Positions 8,327 to 16,778 of a DNA stretch of 17,008 bases are shown piece after piece (the first letter of the stretch is position 1; the number at the start of each line of letters is the position of its first letter). A model generated the notes under the pieces. It was not told the DNA's origin. It did not search any database and saw only the letters and a program-made list of their open reading frames with translations. Source of the stretch: Zygnema cylindricum (Eukaryota; Streptophyta; Zygnematophyceae; Zygnematales; Zygnemataceae). Both the position numbers and the translations under genes were made by a program. Where the stretch lies: positions 584,542-601,549 of the forward strand of contig JBBHKE010002135.1 of the NCBI GenBank assembly GCA_037447655.1, in the 5' to 3' direction.

Positions 8327-8705
8327 AAATCAACCAAAATTCCCTTGTTCCCATAAGATATCTAATAACCCTTGGCTGCCACTCTGTCGTTTTTCCAGGG
8401 ATTGTTAGACTCCTACTATGGACTTATAAAACAGCTGCAATGTTCGGCCAAGTCCAGTTCATAAAATATATCTTGATTCTTACAATCTATCATATGGCAT
8501 GTTCCGCATATAATCTTATTTATCTGGTCTGATCTGGTCATCCAAAACCATAACATCTCCCTCAACATTTCCTTCACCAATTTTTTTAGCTCTATGGGCT
8601 TGGTACACGTCTTTTGTTTGTCCAATCGAAATTTCCGGAACATATCACCTATTGCTTCTGTTTAAAAAGGTAAATGATAGTTTAACTTTTCTATTCTTAG
8701 ATTCT
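8327..8705 (-). pseudogene. Ty1/copia reverse transcriptase C-terminal fragment (upstream half)
   Basis: Minus-strand reading gives IGDMFRKFRLDKQKT, matching the copia segment before the RNase H connection (YIxDLLKKFGMDxxKP). It then degrades through TRSDQINKI (the family's TRPDI) to RVIRYLMGTREF, matching the conserved KRVLRYLKGT block. Several frames are needed. It ends at the target duplication of the Y insertion and continues in frame at 6893 downward. The upstream limit is near 8705, before a GA repeat. No catalytic YVDD segment is visible, so only the C-terminal part of RT survives. Confidence 0.65.
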
Positions 8706-8711
8706 TGATAC

Positions 8712-8730
8712 AAAGAGAGAGAGAGAGAGT
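8712..8730. repeat. (GA)n microsatellite
   Basis: A run of alternating GA inside caaagagagagagagagagtc. It lies at the outer edge of the recognisable copia fragment. Confidence 0.9.
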
Positions 8731-9109
8731 CAAAGAGAAGGCAATCATGGATGCCTTCTTGGTGGCCAAGATGGCAGACTCAAAATAGAAGGTCATTGTA
8801 TCAAAAAGGTTGGACATGCTCGGATTCCATCTTGAGTCCTATGTAGTCCACAGTAGTTTGCTGCCCTCTCCGCTAAGTCTTGTAGAATAGATACAAATAA
8901 TAGGTGTAATAATGTATTAAACAATGACGCGGCGGCTTATTCATCTAACAAAAAAAACTAAAAAATGGACGAATGCTAACGGACAGCATGTGGCATCAAG
9001 CACATACGTGAATCAAAACCATGTAAATATATTTGATCATATTGTCCTCGTTGCATCCGCCATACCAGTGTTGAAAATAGGAAAAATATTATTCTTATCT
9101 TTCTTTGTC

Positions 9110-9161
9110 GTGCATGACAGTACAACCGTGAATGGCATGCATCACATCCAACGTGGGTCGC
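9110..9161. repeat. 52-bp direct repeat, left copy
   Basis: gtgcatgaca...accgt.aatggcatgcat.acatcca.cgtgggtcgc matches 9983-10034 at 47 of 52 positions by my count. The copies are about 870 bp apart. Similarity fades quickly outside the block. It could be a remnant of duplicated LTR sequence at the 3' side of the Ty3 element. Confidence 0.85.
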
Positions 9162-9982
9162 AGCTAGACTGGAGGAGAGTTAGATTGCAAAGTCAACATT
9201 CTGACAGCATTAAAACACCAAACCCGCACAACACCTTTCGTACACCACGACAAGTTAAACAGAGTCTGGAGGGAAACCTTGCAGGCAGGATTACGCCGGT
9301 AGATTAGGTAAGGACTTGGTACAAAGAAAATATGGAGCTCAGAGACAGCCACAAGCATAGACTATGGGTGTGAAAGAAAACCCTTACTCAAAACTAGCCT
9401 GTCACTAAATGTTTATGTGTAACCCTAAATGTAACAACGTTCGACAAATCATGAGAAAAATCTTGCCAAAAAATGACAACTTCCCAATGTTTGATTGTCG
9501 TACTTAATTTGCAAAGTTCTTATCTTGTCAAATCGCATTAATCCCATGCTTTCACTAACCGTAGAGCTACACTAATTCCTATATGTCTTTGAGCATGCAG
9601 ATTTCTATCTTCAAACGCTACCAGTTTTTAGAGACGAGTGTTGCTTGGCTGCCTCGGGATGCCTTACATCTACACCTCGAGGATAAAAACCCTCCCTAAG
9701 CTAGGCAAAAATAATGCATGAACCTCCGAGGATTCATGACTTCAGACATCTGTCAGGTTTGAAACCGTTTGAACCCTTGATATCTGATGCCGTACCACAG
9801 TCTAGTCCCAAGGGGACTCCACATCGTGTTCCCACTGTGCCGTACGGGAGTATCATCCAAACTTTGTCCCATACCCATCACCAGTCAAACTTTCGGATAT
9901 GAACCTGTCACATCACCTAAACGTCAATCAGTATACAATTAAATAATAATACCCGCCGAGGTCTTAATGCATGACAGTTGTT

Positions 9983-10034
9983 GTGCATGACAATATAACC
10001 GTCAATGGCATGCATTACATCCAGCGTGGGTCGC
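9983..10034. repeat. 52-bp direct repeat, right copy
   Basis: Partner of 9110-9161, with five mismatches. The octamer gcatgaca is repeated again just upstream at 9969. Confidence 0.85.
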
Positions 10035-10219
10035 CGATAATCACCAGAATATGAATGACCATTACATATGTACAGTATTTGTGACCACAGCCAGAGTACA
10101 AAGCATATATAGCGCAAGAAATAATAAATGAATCTGCCCAAAAAAGCAAATTATTCCAAACACATGGACTTAGCAAGAAAATAAAAGACAGAAAGACATT
10201 AGGTAAGTAAGGGTGGAAT

Positions 10220-10230
10220 CCCCCCCCCCC
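10220..10230 (-). repeat. 11-bp C run (G run on minus strand), possible polypurine tract
   Basis: Eleven consecutive C on plus, read as ggagcg(G)11att on minus, lie just beyond the PHD coding end of the Ty3 element. This is where a polypurine tract would prime plus-strand synthesis, but no TG LTR start follows directly, so the role is uncertain. Confidence 0.4.
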
Positions 10231-10249
10231 GCTCCTTAGCCTATGGGGG

Positions 10250-10640
10250 AGGAGGTAAGGACAGCCGGTAGGTTGCGACATGAGTGGCAAAACCACTATC
10301 TAGTCGAGATAGTGTGCATAGGTGGAACCAAATACTCTATATGGAATCCCATATTGCAATAGTCACAAAGGAGCATTGTTGTTTCTCCATCAGATTGCCG
10401 AGGTAATTGACACTCAGTGGCCTCGATAATCGGCATCACCCACGAGCCCATGCTGTGGGAAAGATCCGGAAGATAGCAAGGGGCACAATTTTTTGAATGT
10501 TCCCGCAAAGTTCGTGTGTCGGCCCGTTGTACGCTTAATAATCCATTGGAGTCGATTTTTTTTATCCTTAAGGTGTGAGCTGAAACATCCGTGTCGAGTG
10601 TGTCAAAAGTTTGCTGTCGGAATTAAACGTAATCCCCTAC
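10250..10640 (-). pseudogene. Post-integrase domain and C-terminal PHD finger
   Basis: The stretch begins with FRVGDYV (near 10640), the usual entry to the barrel-like domain after Ty3 integrase cores. It stays open through RTLREHSKNCAPCYLPDLS to a PHD-like finger: ECQLP (one expected Cys replaced by Pro), LLCDYCNMGFH at about 10342-10368, YLVPP (expected Cys is Tyr), then a TAG and WFCHSC at 10278-10295. Spacing matches the C4HC3 PHD pattern, C-C...C-C-H-C...W-C-C. PHD fingers read histone H3 tails, so here it may have guided integration as chromodomains do in chromoviruses. The missing cysteines and the stop show decay. Confidence 0.7.
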
Positions 10641-11601
10641 CCGAAAGGGTTTTTTTTGTGGTTGGTAGCTGCCACTATGAGTTGTTGCAAACCATAAGGA
10701 GCCGCGATGTTGGGCAATCTACATATTTTCAAAAGCCATAGGCATTTCCCTAGCAAAAAAAAATGCTCGGTTGGTCAATTCTTCCAAGAAAAGAGAATCA
10801 GACATAAGAGGCAAAGGTAGGCTAACAACTTTCTTTACATTTTAACCTAGTAGTGGGTTTCGGCCTAACAACACATAATATGGACTGAAATTTGCTTAAC
10901 TGGCATGTATAAACATCCGATAACCTATGGCAATATATCACAATGATTGATCCCACATGGTAATGTGCTTTTCTAAGCATTGTTTACGCAAAGCCGCTTA
11001 AATGTTTGGAGAACTCTCTCCGCCAAACCGTCTGCTTAAGGATGATCACGGCTTGTTTGTTGATGATCAATTAACCCATCATCCAACATCTCGTGAAATT
11101 TGCCACGAAACTCGGTTCCCTAGTTTGTAAGTGCTTTTGCAGGAGCTCTATATCGGAGGAGCACGTGCTCCTAAAAAGCTGCGGTGGTGAGTTTGACAAT
11201 TTTATGCAAAAGTGCCACAACTTCCACCCATTTGCTGAAATTCTCGATCCTTACCATGATGTATTGCTTGCCCCTTCTATAATTGAGAAAGGGACCTGCA
11301 AGATCACACGACCACTTGTAAAAGAGACCTCGAATAGGTAAGGGATGAAGTGTAACTGCCGATTAGAAAATGAAGTCCGTAACCGATCACATGTCATGCA
11401 TTTGTGTAACACTAACGCCACGTCGGACTGCATGACCGACAACCAATAGCGCGCTTGTACTAAACTCAAGGTCCGTTTAGTACGATAATGTCCAAGATCG
11501 GTATAAATATGGTTAATAAGCGATAGTCGTTCTGTTAGCCGAGGGACATGTTGATGGCTTCCATCTGAGAGAAGACGAATAAGTGAGCCCCCTATCCACA
11601 A
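10640..11601 (-). pseudogene. Ty3/gypsy integrase
   Basis: The integrase would insert the cDNA into host DNA. The N-terminal HHCC zinc-binding module is clear: INHIYTDLGHYRTKRTL then YWLSVMQSDVALVL and KCMTCDR (11.37-11.52 kb). The core follows in a second frame with DLAGPF (first catalytic Asp), GKQYIMVRIENFSKWVEV (11.23-11.29 kb), a block ending GTEFRGKF in which the expected second Asp is Asn and the next codon is a stop, and SRDHP.ADGLAERVLQTFKR with the catalytic Glu. FSPYYVLLGRNP follows at 10.85 kb. At least two frameshifts and several stops make it inactive. Confidence 0.85.
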
Positions 11602-11859
11602 GTAATTTTTGGCCCTCTAACGAACACACTGCTTTTCTCCTGATAGGGTTCCAGCTTGAAAAGACTGAGTGGGTAAAAAAAAAACCAATGCGTTGTCCTG
11701 CCATAGATCGTGTTATGTTTTGTGATTTGAAGGTGCAACAAAACTATAAATCACATGTGCTCCCGCTTATAGGGATGCAACTTAATCTTCATCAAAATTG
11801 TGTTGTACACCATTACCAATGGAGTGGGGCAAAGGGTTATTGGAGAGGCCATCAGCATT

Positions 11860-12257
11860 CAAACTGAGGAGGCGAGGTCGATGGATTATTTCCATGTCAT
11901 TTTCGTATAAAATAAGAGCCTAGCGGGCTAATTTGCTAGACACCACGTCATTGGTCATGAGCCAATGCAATGGTTGATGGTCAGTAAGAAGGGTGAAAGG
12001 CTTGCCATAAAGATAATGGTGGAAATGCACAATTCCCCAAACTGCAGCAAGACACTCCCCTTCATAACTACCGTAATTTGATTTCGCTTGATTGATGCTT
12101 CGACCAGCATAAGCCACTACATATTCCTCACGTGTGAGTTCAGGCTGAGTTAGGGTGGTCGGAATGCCTGGCTTATCGAAGTCTGTCTGTAGGCAAATGG
12201 TAATTTATGATTTGGTGGGCGAAGAATGGGAGTGGTGGACAGTGCATCCTTTAATCC
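11860..12257 (-). pseudogene. Ty3/gypsy RNase H
   Basis: The domain would degrade the RNA strand of the RNA-DNA hybrid during reverse transcription. The connection and RNase H start are visible as GLKDALSTTPILRPPNHKLPF. After a frame change the main ORF reads AYAGRSINQAKSNYGSYEGECLAAVW, then HHYLYGKPFTLLTDHQPLHWL and SKLAR, then ALILYENDMEIIHRP and LNADGLS. The ECLA Glu and the TDHQPL Asp are retained, but the first TD motif is degraded. Length and order match gypsy RNase H, directly downstream of RT. Confidence 0.9.
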
Positions 12258-13060
12258 CTAAAATGCCTCAATTTGAGAGGGTCCCCACATTAACGGAACT
12301 GATTTCTTCAAGATTTCATTTAGTGGAGATGCAAAGGTACTAAAACTAGGAACAAACCGCCTGTAACAATTCGCTAACCCCAAGAATGCACGTAGGCTAG
12401 TCAAATCCGTTGGGGCCGGGAGTTTACTAATTGCTTCCACTTTTACTTTTAGCATAGTAATCCCATCGGATGAAATAAAGTGCCCAAGATAAGGTACCCC
12501 TTTGGCTCCGAAGGTGCACTTGGCAAGATGACATTTAAGTCCTACCTTTTTTAATTCGTAGAATACCGACTCTATATGCATTGCATGTTCTTCTATATTG
12601 GACTAAGCGATGATTAGATCGTCGATATAGCAACGGGCAAACTTACATCCCCCCCAAGTCTGAGTCCATGACTTTCTGTAATAGTGCAAGTGCATTTTTC
12701 CGTCCAAAGGGCATAACTGCACATTCCCAACGTCTTCACTACCCCAAAATGCAATTTTGTGTCGATGCTTTTCCTCTATTACAATTTGATTAAATCTTTG
12801 TCGCAGATCTAATATGCTGATATATTTAGCCCTTCCAACATGATCAAAAATGTCCCCATTCAACATTATTAGATGTCGGTCCAAGATTGTACGTGAATTC
12901 AACTCTCGATAGTCCCCACACATGCGACGTTCTGTAAAATTCCCATCCACGTCTTTTTACGAGGCATGACGGTGGGCGCCGCAAAGGTGGAACCGGACCT
13001 CTAAATCAGGCTTGCCTCTTCTAATTTTGTGCAGCGTGTTATTGATTCCCATTTAGTTTC
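12258..13060 (-). pseudogene. Ty3/gypsy reverse transcriptase
   Basis: The polymerase would copy element RNA into DNA. Minus-strand ORFs 12603-12950 and 12258-12581 carry the classic motifs in order: RRMCGDYRELNSRT, DIFDHVGRAKYISILDL (motif A, first catalytic Asp), QIVIEEKHRHKIAF, then CYIDDLII (motif C, with YIDD at 12618-12629), and KCTFGAKGVPYLGHFISSDG followed by LRAFLGLANCYRRF. The MPFGLxNAPATFQ block is scrambled by frameshifts near 12.68-12.75 kb, and the start lies in another frame (APTVMPRKK near 12.96 kb). The second strand-transfer block is well preserved. Confidence 0.93.
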
Positions 13061-13657
13061 TCATAGGTGATGCTTGGGCTTAAATATAGGTGTGTCATCT
13101 TCCAGGTCAATGGATATTATGTAAGTGGTGTGTCGACCTAAGTCTTTCATGAAGAAAGCAAATGGGTCTATAATTCGGTTTATGACTCCATCTAAATGTT
13201 CGTGTTCCGGCTTTGTTAGTCTAGTTCTAAATCTCCATGTCGGTTTTTCAGGCGTGTTGATAGTCATGGCTTCCATGGCCTTCCCAAATGCTAGCTGCTC
13301 ATCCGTTATAAAAGAGTGTCCCAACTTATTTTCGACAGGGAGCTGATGCAAACAATTTAGCGCATGATGCCAACTTCTAGATGGAAATGCAGCTGCCCAG
13401 TGTGGTGATGCCCGTACTGATACCTGAGATTTAGCGGATGTGTAAGCTGGGAGAGACCAACTCATGTGACTAGGTTCCAAAATATCACAAATTGTGCGAT
13501 CTGTGTCAGACTTTGTAGGGGAAGGAAAAAGAGCGAGCTGAAAAGTTGTACCCCAAAGAGAAGGTGAGGATTTGGAAGCTGTGTGTTTAAATGGTGTATG
13601 CCCCCCCCATCTGATGGAGACGGATGGTTTTGTGCGTATTGATCGGCTTGGAATCAT
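13061..13657 (-). pseudogene. Pre-RT spacer of the Ty3 polyprotein
   Basis: This is an open stretch of 198 codons on the minus strand between the methyltransferase and RT. Its C-terminal part fits the usual gypsy pre-RT region: IDPFAFFMKDLGRH, then SIDLEDDTPIFKPKHHL, the family pattern FAxxxxDLG...I.L.....PIF...R.L. The N-terminal part (SIRWGG...GTTFQLAL) has no domain I recognise. It is one of the longest undamaged stretches of the element. Confidence 0.75.
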
Positions 13658-13664
13658 ATGCCCA

Positions 13665-14770
13665 AGACAAATGACAGTGATAGGGGATCCATGACACGAC
13701 CAACTAAGGAACAGTGTTGCCTCTCAGTGAGCCTTGTAGCGGCAGTGGTGCTTGGGATGAAACGTAAAAGATGTTCTTGTTTTGCAGCAATAGGTTCTTC
13801 TAAGTTGGCTGAATGAGTGTTCTAAAGCATGCCCAGTCCGTTATGCGAATATGTGTGTGAGTGTGGATATGCGACTAGTGTAGGAAGTGCACATAGTTGC
13901 TGGCCAGGAATGTTCAGACAAAATGTAGGAGAATAGAAGGATAGTCTGTCTGGATACATGTCTTCACCTTATGAAATGGAAGAAGTACATCTTGAATAGA
14001 CAAGTTAGGTGGTCAGACAATGAGGTTAGCTTCTCAGAGCCAGCCTATGTCCACCAGGTTAATCCTATTGGAATGAACCCGGTGGGCTAGCAAACCGTGG
14101 CGTGTCGCATCAAAGATTAGTGGCGGTCCAATTATTGATTCAATATGTCTGTAATCTACGAGGACCGTGGGTCAAGGGTCATTATAAGCTGCAATGTTTT
14201 CTAAGACGTATCCAAAAGGACGGTCAAATTTTTGGAAGAAGGGGATAAGACGCACTAACTCAAAAACAACTTAGTACGTGGATATACGAGACCTAAATCT
14301 TTCCCGACTCTAGACATACCTTGACATTCCCATCCAGCAAAAAGGAGATCGATTGGTTCTAATTCCAACAAATTGTGATTTCCTATTAGGCGGATATCCT
14401 GTGGTAGAGTCGAATGCACGTCCTGAAAAGCGGACTGGGGTAAAAGGTGTGGATATTGTTCATGCAATATTTGACAGTGATGCAGCTGAGCCCGCCTTGC
14501 CAAAGGATCAATATCTAGCGAATAATATTGTTTAATAAGAAGCCCTTACCGCAGACAAGAGAGAAGTGAAATACCGATTCCTGCGAAATGGTCTAAAATA
14601 ACAAGACCATTAGGGTGAGGTTGTAAATTGAGTGGTTTCCTTTTAATCGGAACGAACATGGAAGGATCTATTGTAGTAGAGGGTGGATCCGGAATAGTAG
14701 ATAAGGGAATTGGTGTAGTAAATTTGTATAGTCGGTCGAAATCTGAAGAGTCAATGGTGAATCCGGGTGT
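13665..14770 (-). pseudogene. C5-cytosine DNA methyltransferase domain within the Ty3 polyprotein
   Basis: The motif series of DNA cytosine-C5 methyltransferases is visible in order on the minus strand: motif I LDHFAGIGISLL (14573-14596, SAM binding), motif II YSLDIDPLARRAQ, motif IV LLFAGWECQGMSRVGK (14313-14335, catalytic Cys; the usual Pro-Cys is Glu-Cys), PRTKLF, motif VI GYVLENI (14193-14213), IIGPPLIFDATRHG and LLAHRV (motif VIII area, 14.04-14.11 kb), and a terminal block EEPIAAKQEHLL...ERQHCSLVGRVMD (13.68-13.78 kb) at the place of motifs IX-X. A stop interrupts the frame after motif I and a single-base shift falls near 14270. Length (about 365 codons) suits a one-domain enzyme. It would methylate cytosines in DNA, plausibly the element's own. 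Confidence 0.85.
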
Positions 14771-15101
14771 ACTAAATAATTATGGTTAACCTAAGGGATC
14801 TAGTGAGATTTCATCCGTTGTTAGAGAGTTAAGAATGTCTGCACCTATGCTAACTGCGGGATAGGCTGGCAACATCAGTGTCGAATAGGCCGTAGTAGGC
14901 ATGGGTTGCCGGGCCGAGATAAGGGGTAAGCAAACTTTACGTTACAAAAATTTGTTGGGTATGTATGAAAATGTTTGATCATGCATATCAACCCCCCCTA
15001 ACTCGGAAAATAACGTGTTGATCGACCAAGCGTTCATAGTCACTACACTTGGTGACTAATGCGTGAGCATATATTTATGCAAAATCGGTCGCTGACTGAC
15101 T
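14771..15101 (-). pseudogene. Protease-methyltransferase linker
   Basis: The minus-strand reading continues from the protease with HALVTKCSDYERLVDQHVIF, resembling the retropepsin-like C-terminal pattern (A.V....YD.LIG...L). It then runs through a Pro-rich segment (YPAVSIGADILNSLTTDEI) into the methyltransferase, with two stops. This continuity is the main evidence that the methyltransferase belongs to the polyprotein and is not an unrelated neighbour. Confidence 0.55.
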
Positions 15102-15416
15102 CTAAAACTGAAAACAAATAGGTTTTATCGTAATACCTAGGATTGGCTTTGTGGTACATGTGGAAGTCAACAGACGTTGGGCAGTGGGTTGCAGCTTATC
15201 TGCTGTAAGACCTATTTTGATTGCAAACTCGAAACCGAGGATAATTGGCTTTGCGCTTGTATCCATGAGAGGAAATGCCGCAGCAAACCCATTAACTGTG
15301 AACACGCCCAATTTGTTATCTAGGAAATTGATGTGAGGAGTGAGGCTAGATCGCTCTTCAAGAGTAATAGCTTGAAGGGAGAGAGCATTACGATGGTTTT
15401 GTAATGCGTGTAACAC
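15102..15416 (-). pseudogene. Retroviral-type aspartic protease (Ty3 element)
   Basis: The domain would cleave the gag-pol polyprotein. The ORF carries FPLMDTSAKPIILG, matching the retropepsin active-site pattern (hhDTGAxxxhh) with Gly replaced by Ser (codons at 15252-15263). Then come FAIKIGLTADKL and KPILGITIKPI, the usual hhLG flap-distal motif. The order after gag and before the methyltransferase and RT is that expected for Ty3/gypsy. Conserved neighbours make the identification good despite the DTSA change, which would be expected to impair catalysis. Confidence 0.8.
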
Positions 15417-16159
15417 AACTGCAGAAGGAGTGATATACAGTTTTTTCGTTGCTATCCTACTCGAGGAGCATGGTGGACAGGATGGACAAACGTTCTTTGA
15501 CCTTATAGGTGTCTTGTATGATCATGAAGAGAAAGATGAGAAAAAATCCATATCGGAAGAGTAACTCGAGGAGCTTCTCCTTAACCCGAAGAGAAATGAG
15601 AAGCATTCTAACATCCCACCTAGACAGAAATGTGCTTTTGGAGGTAAGAAGGTCCCACCCGAGGATGTGGCGATATCACGTGGCAACATATAACTGGACA
15701 CCGAAAAAGATGGAAAAAGGAATCATGGCTCCCGATCTGACATCGTCACTTAGAAGGCCATGCTGTAGAATAGTCGTAAAAAAACTATTCGCCACTGTAC
15801 CTTCTTGTACTATACAGTCTTCTTGTTAGTCTAGGGTTTAGTAGTAGGCAAATGCGAGTAGGCAAACTAAGACTTAGTAAAGTAGAGCCGCCTCTCAGTG
15901 AGAGAGCTTGTGTGCAAAATGGTCATCTTTGACCATTAATAACTTACTGCTCAGGTTAGCAAATTTAATGATTCTTTTGGCACTTGATCAAGGGAGTCGC
16001 GGCCTCACAAAGGTGAGAATGCTCAAAATATTTGTGTGCCAAGCTGGCACTTATTTAGTGGGAAAGTCAAAAGGGCAAGCATTATCGTATAGGTCTTATA
16101 TAGGTTGCATATTATGTGGGCCTATGGAGGCCACATAATTTCAACTTCCTTGTGCCATC
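15417..16159. other. Unresolved gag-protease interval
   Basis: It lies between zinc knuckles and protease and should be gag-pol linker on the minus strand. The minus frames here are Ser-rich (SSSYSSDMDFFSSFSS) and broken. One plus frame also looks polar and protein-like (EEKDEKKSISEE, KCAFGGKKVPPEDV), so coding strand is ambiguous. Two hairpins occur: 15918-15925 with 15930-15937, and 16111-16123 with 16128-16139. Confidence 0.35.
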
Positions 16160-16650
16160 TACGAATAATGACCTGTTTGCTTGCAATGTATATAGGTTGC
16201 TGTCTTTTTTTGAAACATTCTTGCATTATGCCTTGTTTTCCCGCATCCAAAACATATTTTGTTCCCAATATTAACTAGTGGAGTTTCTATGGTTGGAATC
16301 TTATGAGGTCAATTTTTAGGCCATGTGTTGCAAAGATTATTCATTTTATTCGCCACAGGTTGTTTCAAGACAACTTCACGATGATCGTGGGTTTCCCACC
16401 ATCAAGTTTGCATTGCACAATCAACCATATGTTGGGCGGTTTTGTAAAAAGTGAACTTCAAGGCATATTTTAGGGTCAAATATCTTTGGATGAATCTCTT
16501 TGCCCCATGAATTTTTAGATAGCTTTTACATTCAATATTAAATCCGACAAAGCCTTTTTGAGTGCACCTATTGGAGCACGCATAGTCGAAAAAAGGAAAA
16601 CGCCAAAATGAGTTCAAATGACGACAAACACGAAGTACATTCAAAGTATC
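16160..16650 (-). pseudogene. Ty3 gag C-terminal part with zinc knuckles
   Basis: Gag packages element RNA. The minus-strand ORF 16402-16644 reads through KIHGAKRFIQRYLTLKYAL and FYKTAQHMVDCAMQT, a capsid-like segment. It continues after a stop to WWETHDHREVVL, then NKICFGCGKTRHNARM at about 16216-16260, a CCHC knuckle with the last Cys changed to Phe. A second partial knuckle, HCKQTGHY, follows. The N-terminal half of gag is missing: similarity stops near 16650, shortly before CCGTAC-rich sequence and repeat C. The knuckles leave little doubt about gag, although capsid identity is inferred. Confidence 0.7.
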
Positions 16651-16778
16651 GACTTGAAGTTTGCTGTACTTTTGAAGAATTGATTTTTTTGTACGGCTAA
16701 ATTTTTTCTCGTACGGAACTGCGTCTTGGGTGAAAACGACAGATTAAAGTCCATACTTTAATACATTGGGATGTACCC

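Larger units (their letters stand above)
8731..10209. other. Non-coding region between copia fragment and Ty3 3' end
   Basis: No gene is supportable. It probably includes the 3' untranslated part, and possibly LTR remnants, of the minus-strand Ty3 element, whose coding region ends near 10250. It holds a 52-bp direct repeat (9110-9161 and 9983-10034) and two CCGTAC sites near 9790 and 9840. The plus ORF at 8924-9307 has no recognisable domain. Confidence 0.45.
10250..16690 (-). mobile_element. Decayed Ty3/gypsy retrotransposon with methyltransferase and PHD finger
   Basis: On the minus strand the domains run gag zinc knuckles (about 16.2 kb), aspartic protease (15.3), C5-cytosine methyltransferase (14.6-13.7), pre-RT spacer, reverse transcriptase (13.0-12.3), RNase H (12.2-11.9), integrase (11.6-10.7), post-integrase domain and PHD finger (10.4-10.27). 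The RT-RH-IN order defines Ty3/gypsy. Each domain is interrupted by stops or frameshifts, so this copy is inactive. LTR limits are not settled: repeat C begins beyond gag on the right, and its relative B lies 14 kb left, past the copia/Y nest. Methyltransferase-bearing retrotransposons are known from charophyte algae and dinoflagellates. Confidence 0.85.

Noticed and set aside
8924-9307. 127-codon plus-strand ORF
   Set aside because: No recognisable domain, unremarkable composition, located in transposon-derived non-coding DNA and overlapping the 52-bp direct repeat.
10015-10296. 93-codon minus-strand ORF after the PHD finger
   Set aside because: It reads through the 11-base G run and into non-coding 3' sequence, in a different frame from the PHD reading; no motif.
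11583-11867. 94-codon plus-strand ORF
   Set aside because: Antisense shadow of the RNase H-integrase junction of the Ty3 element.
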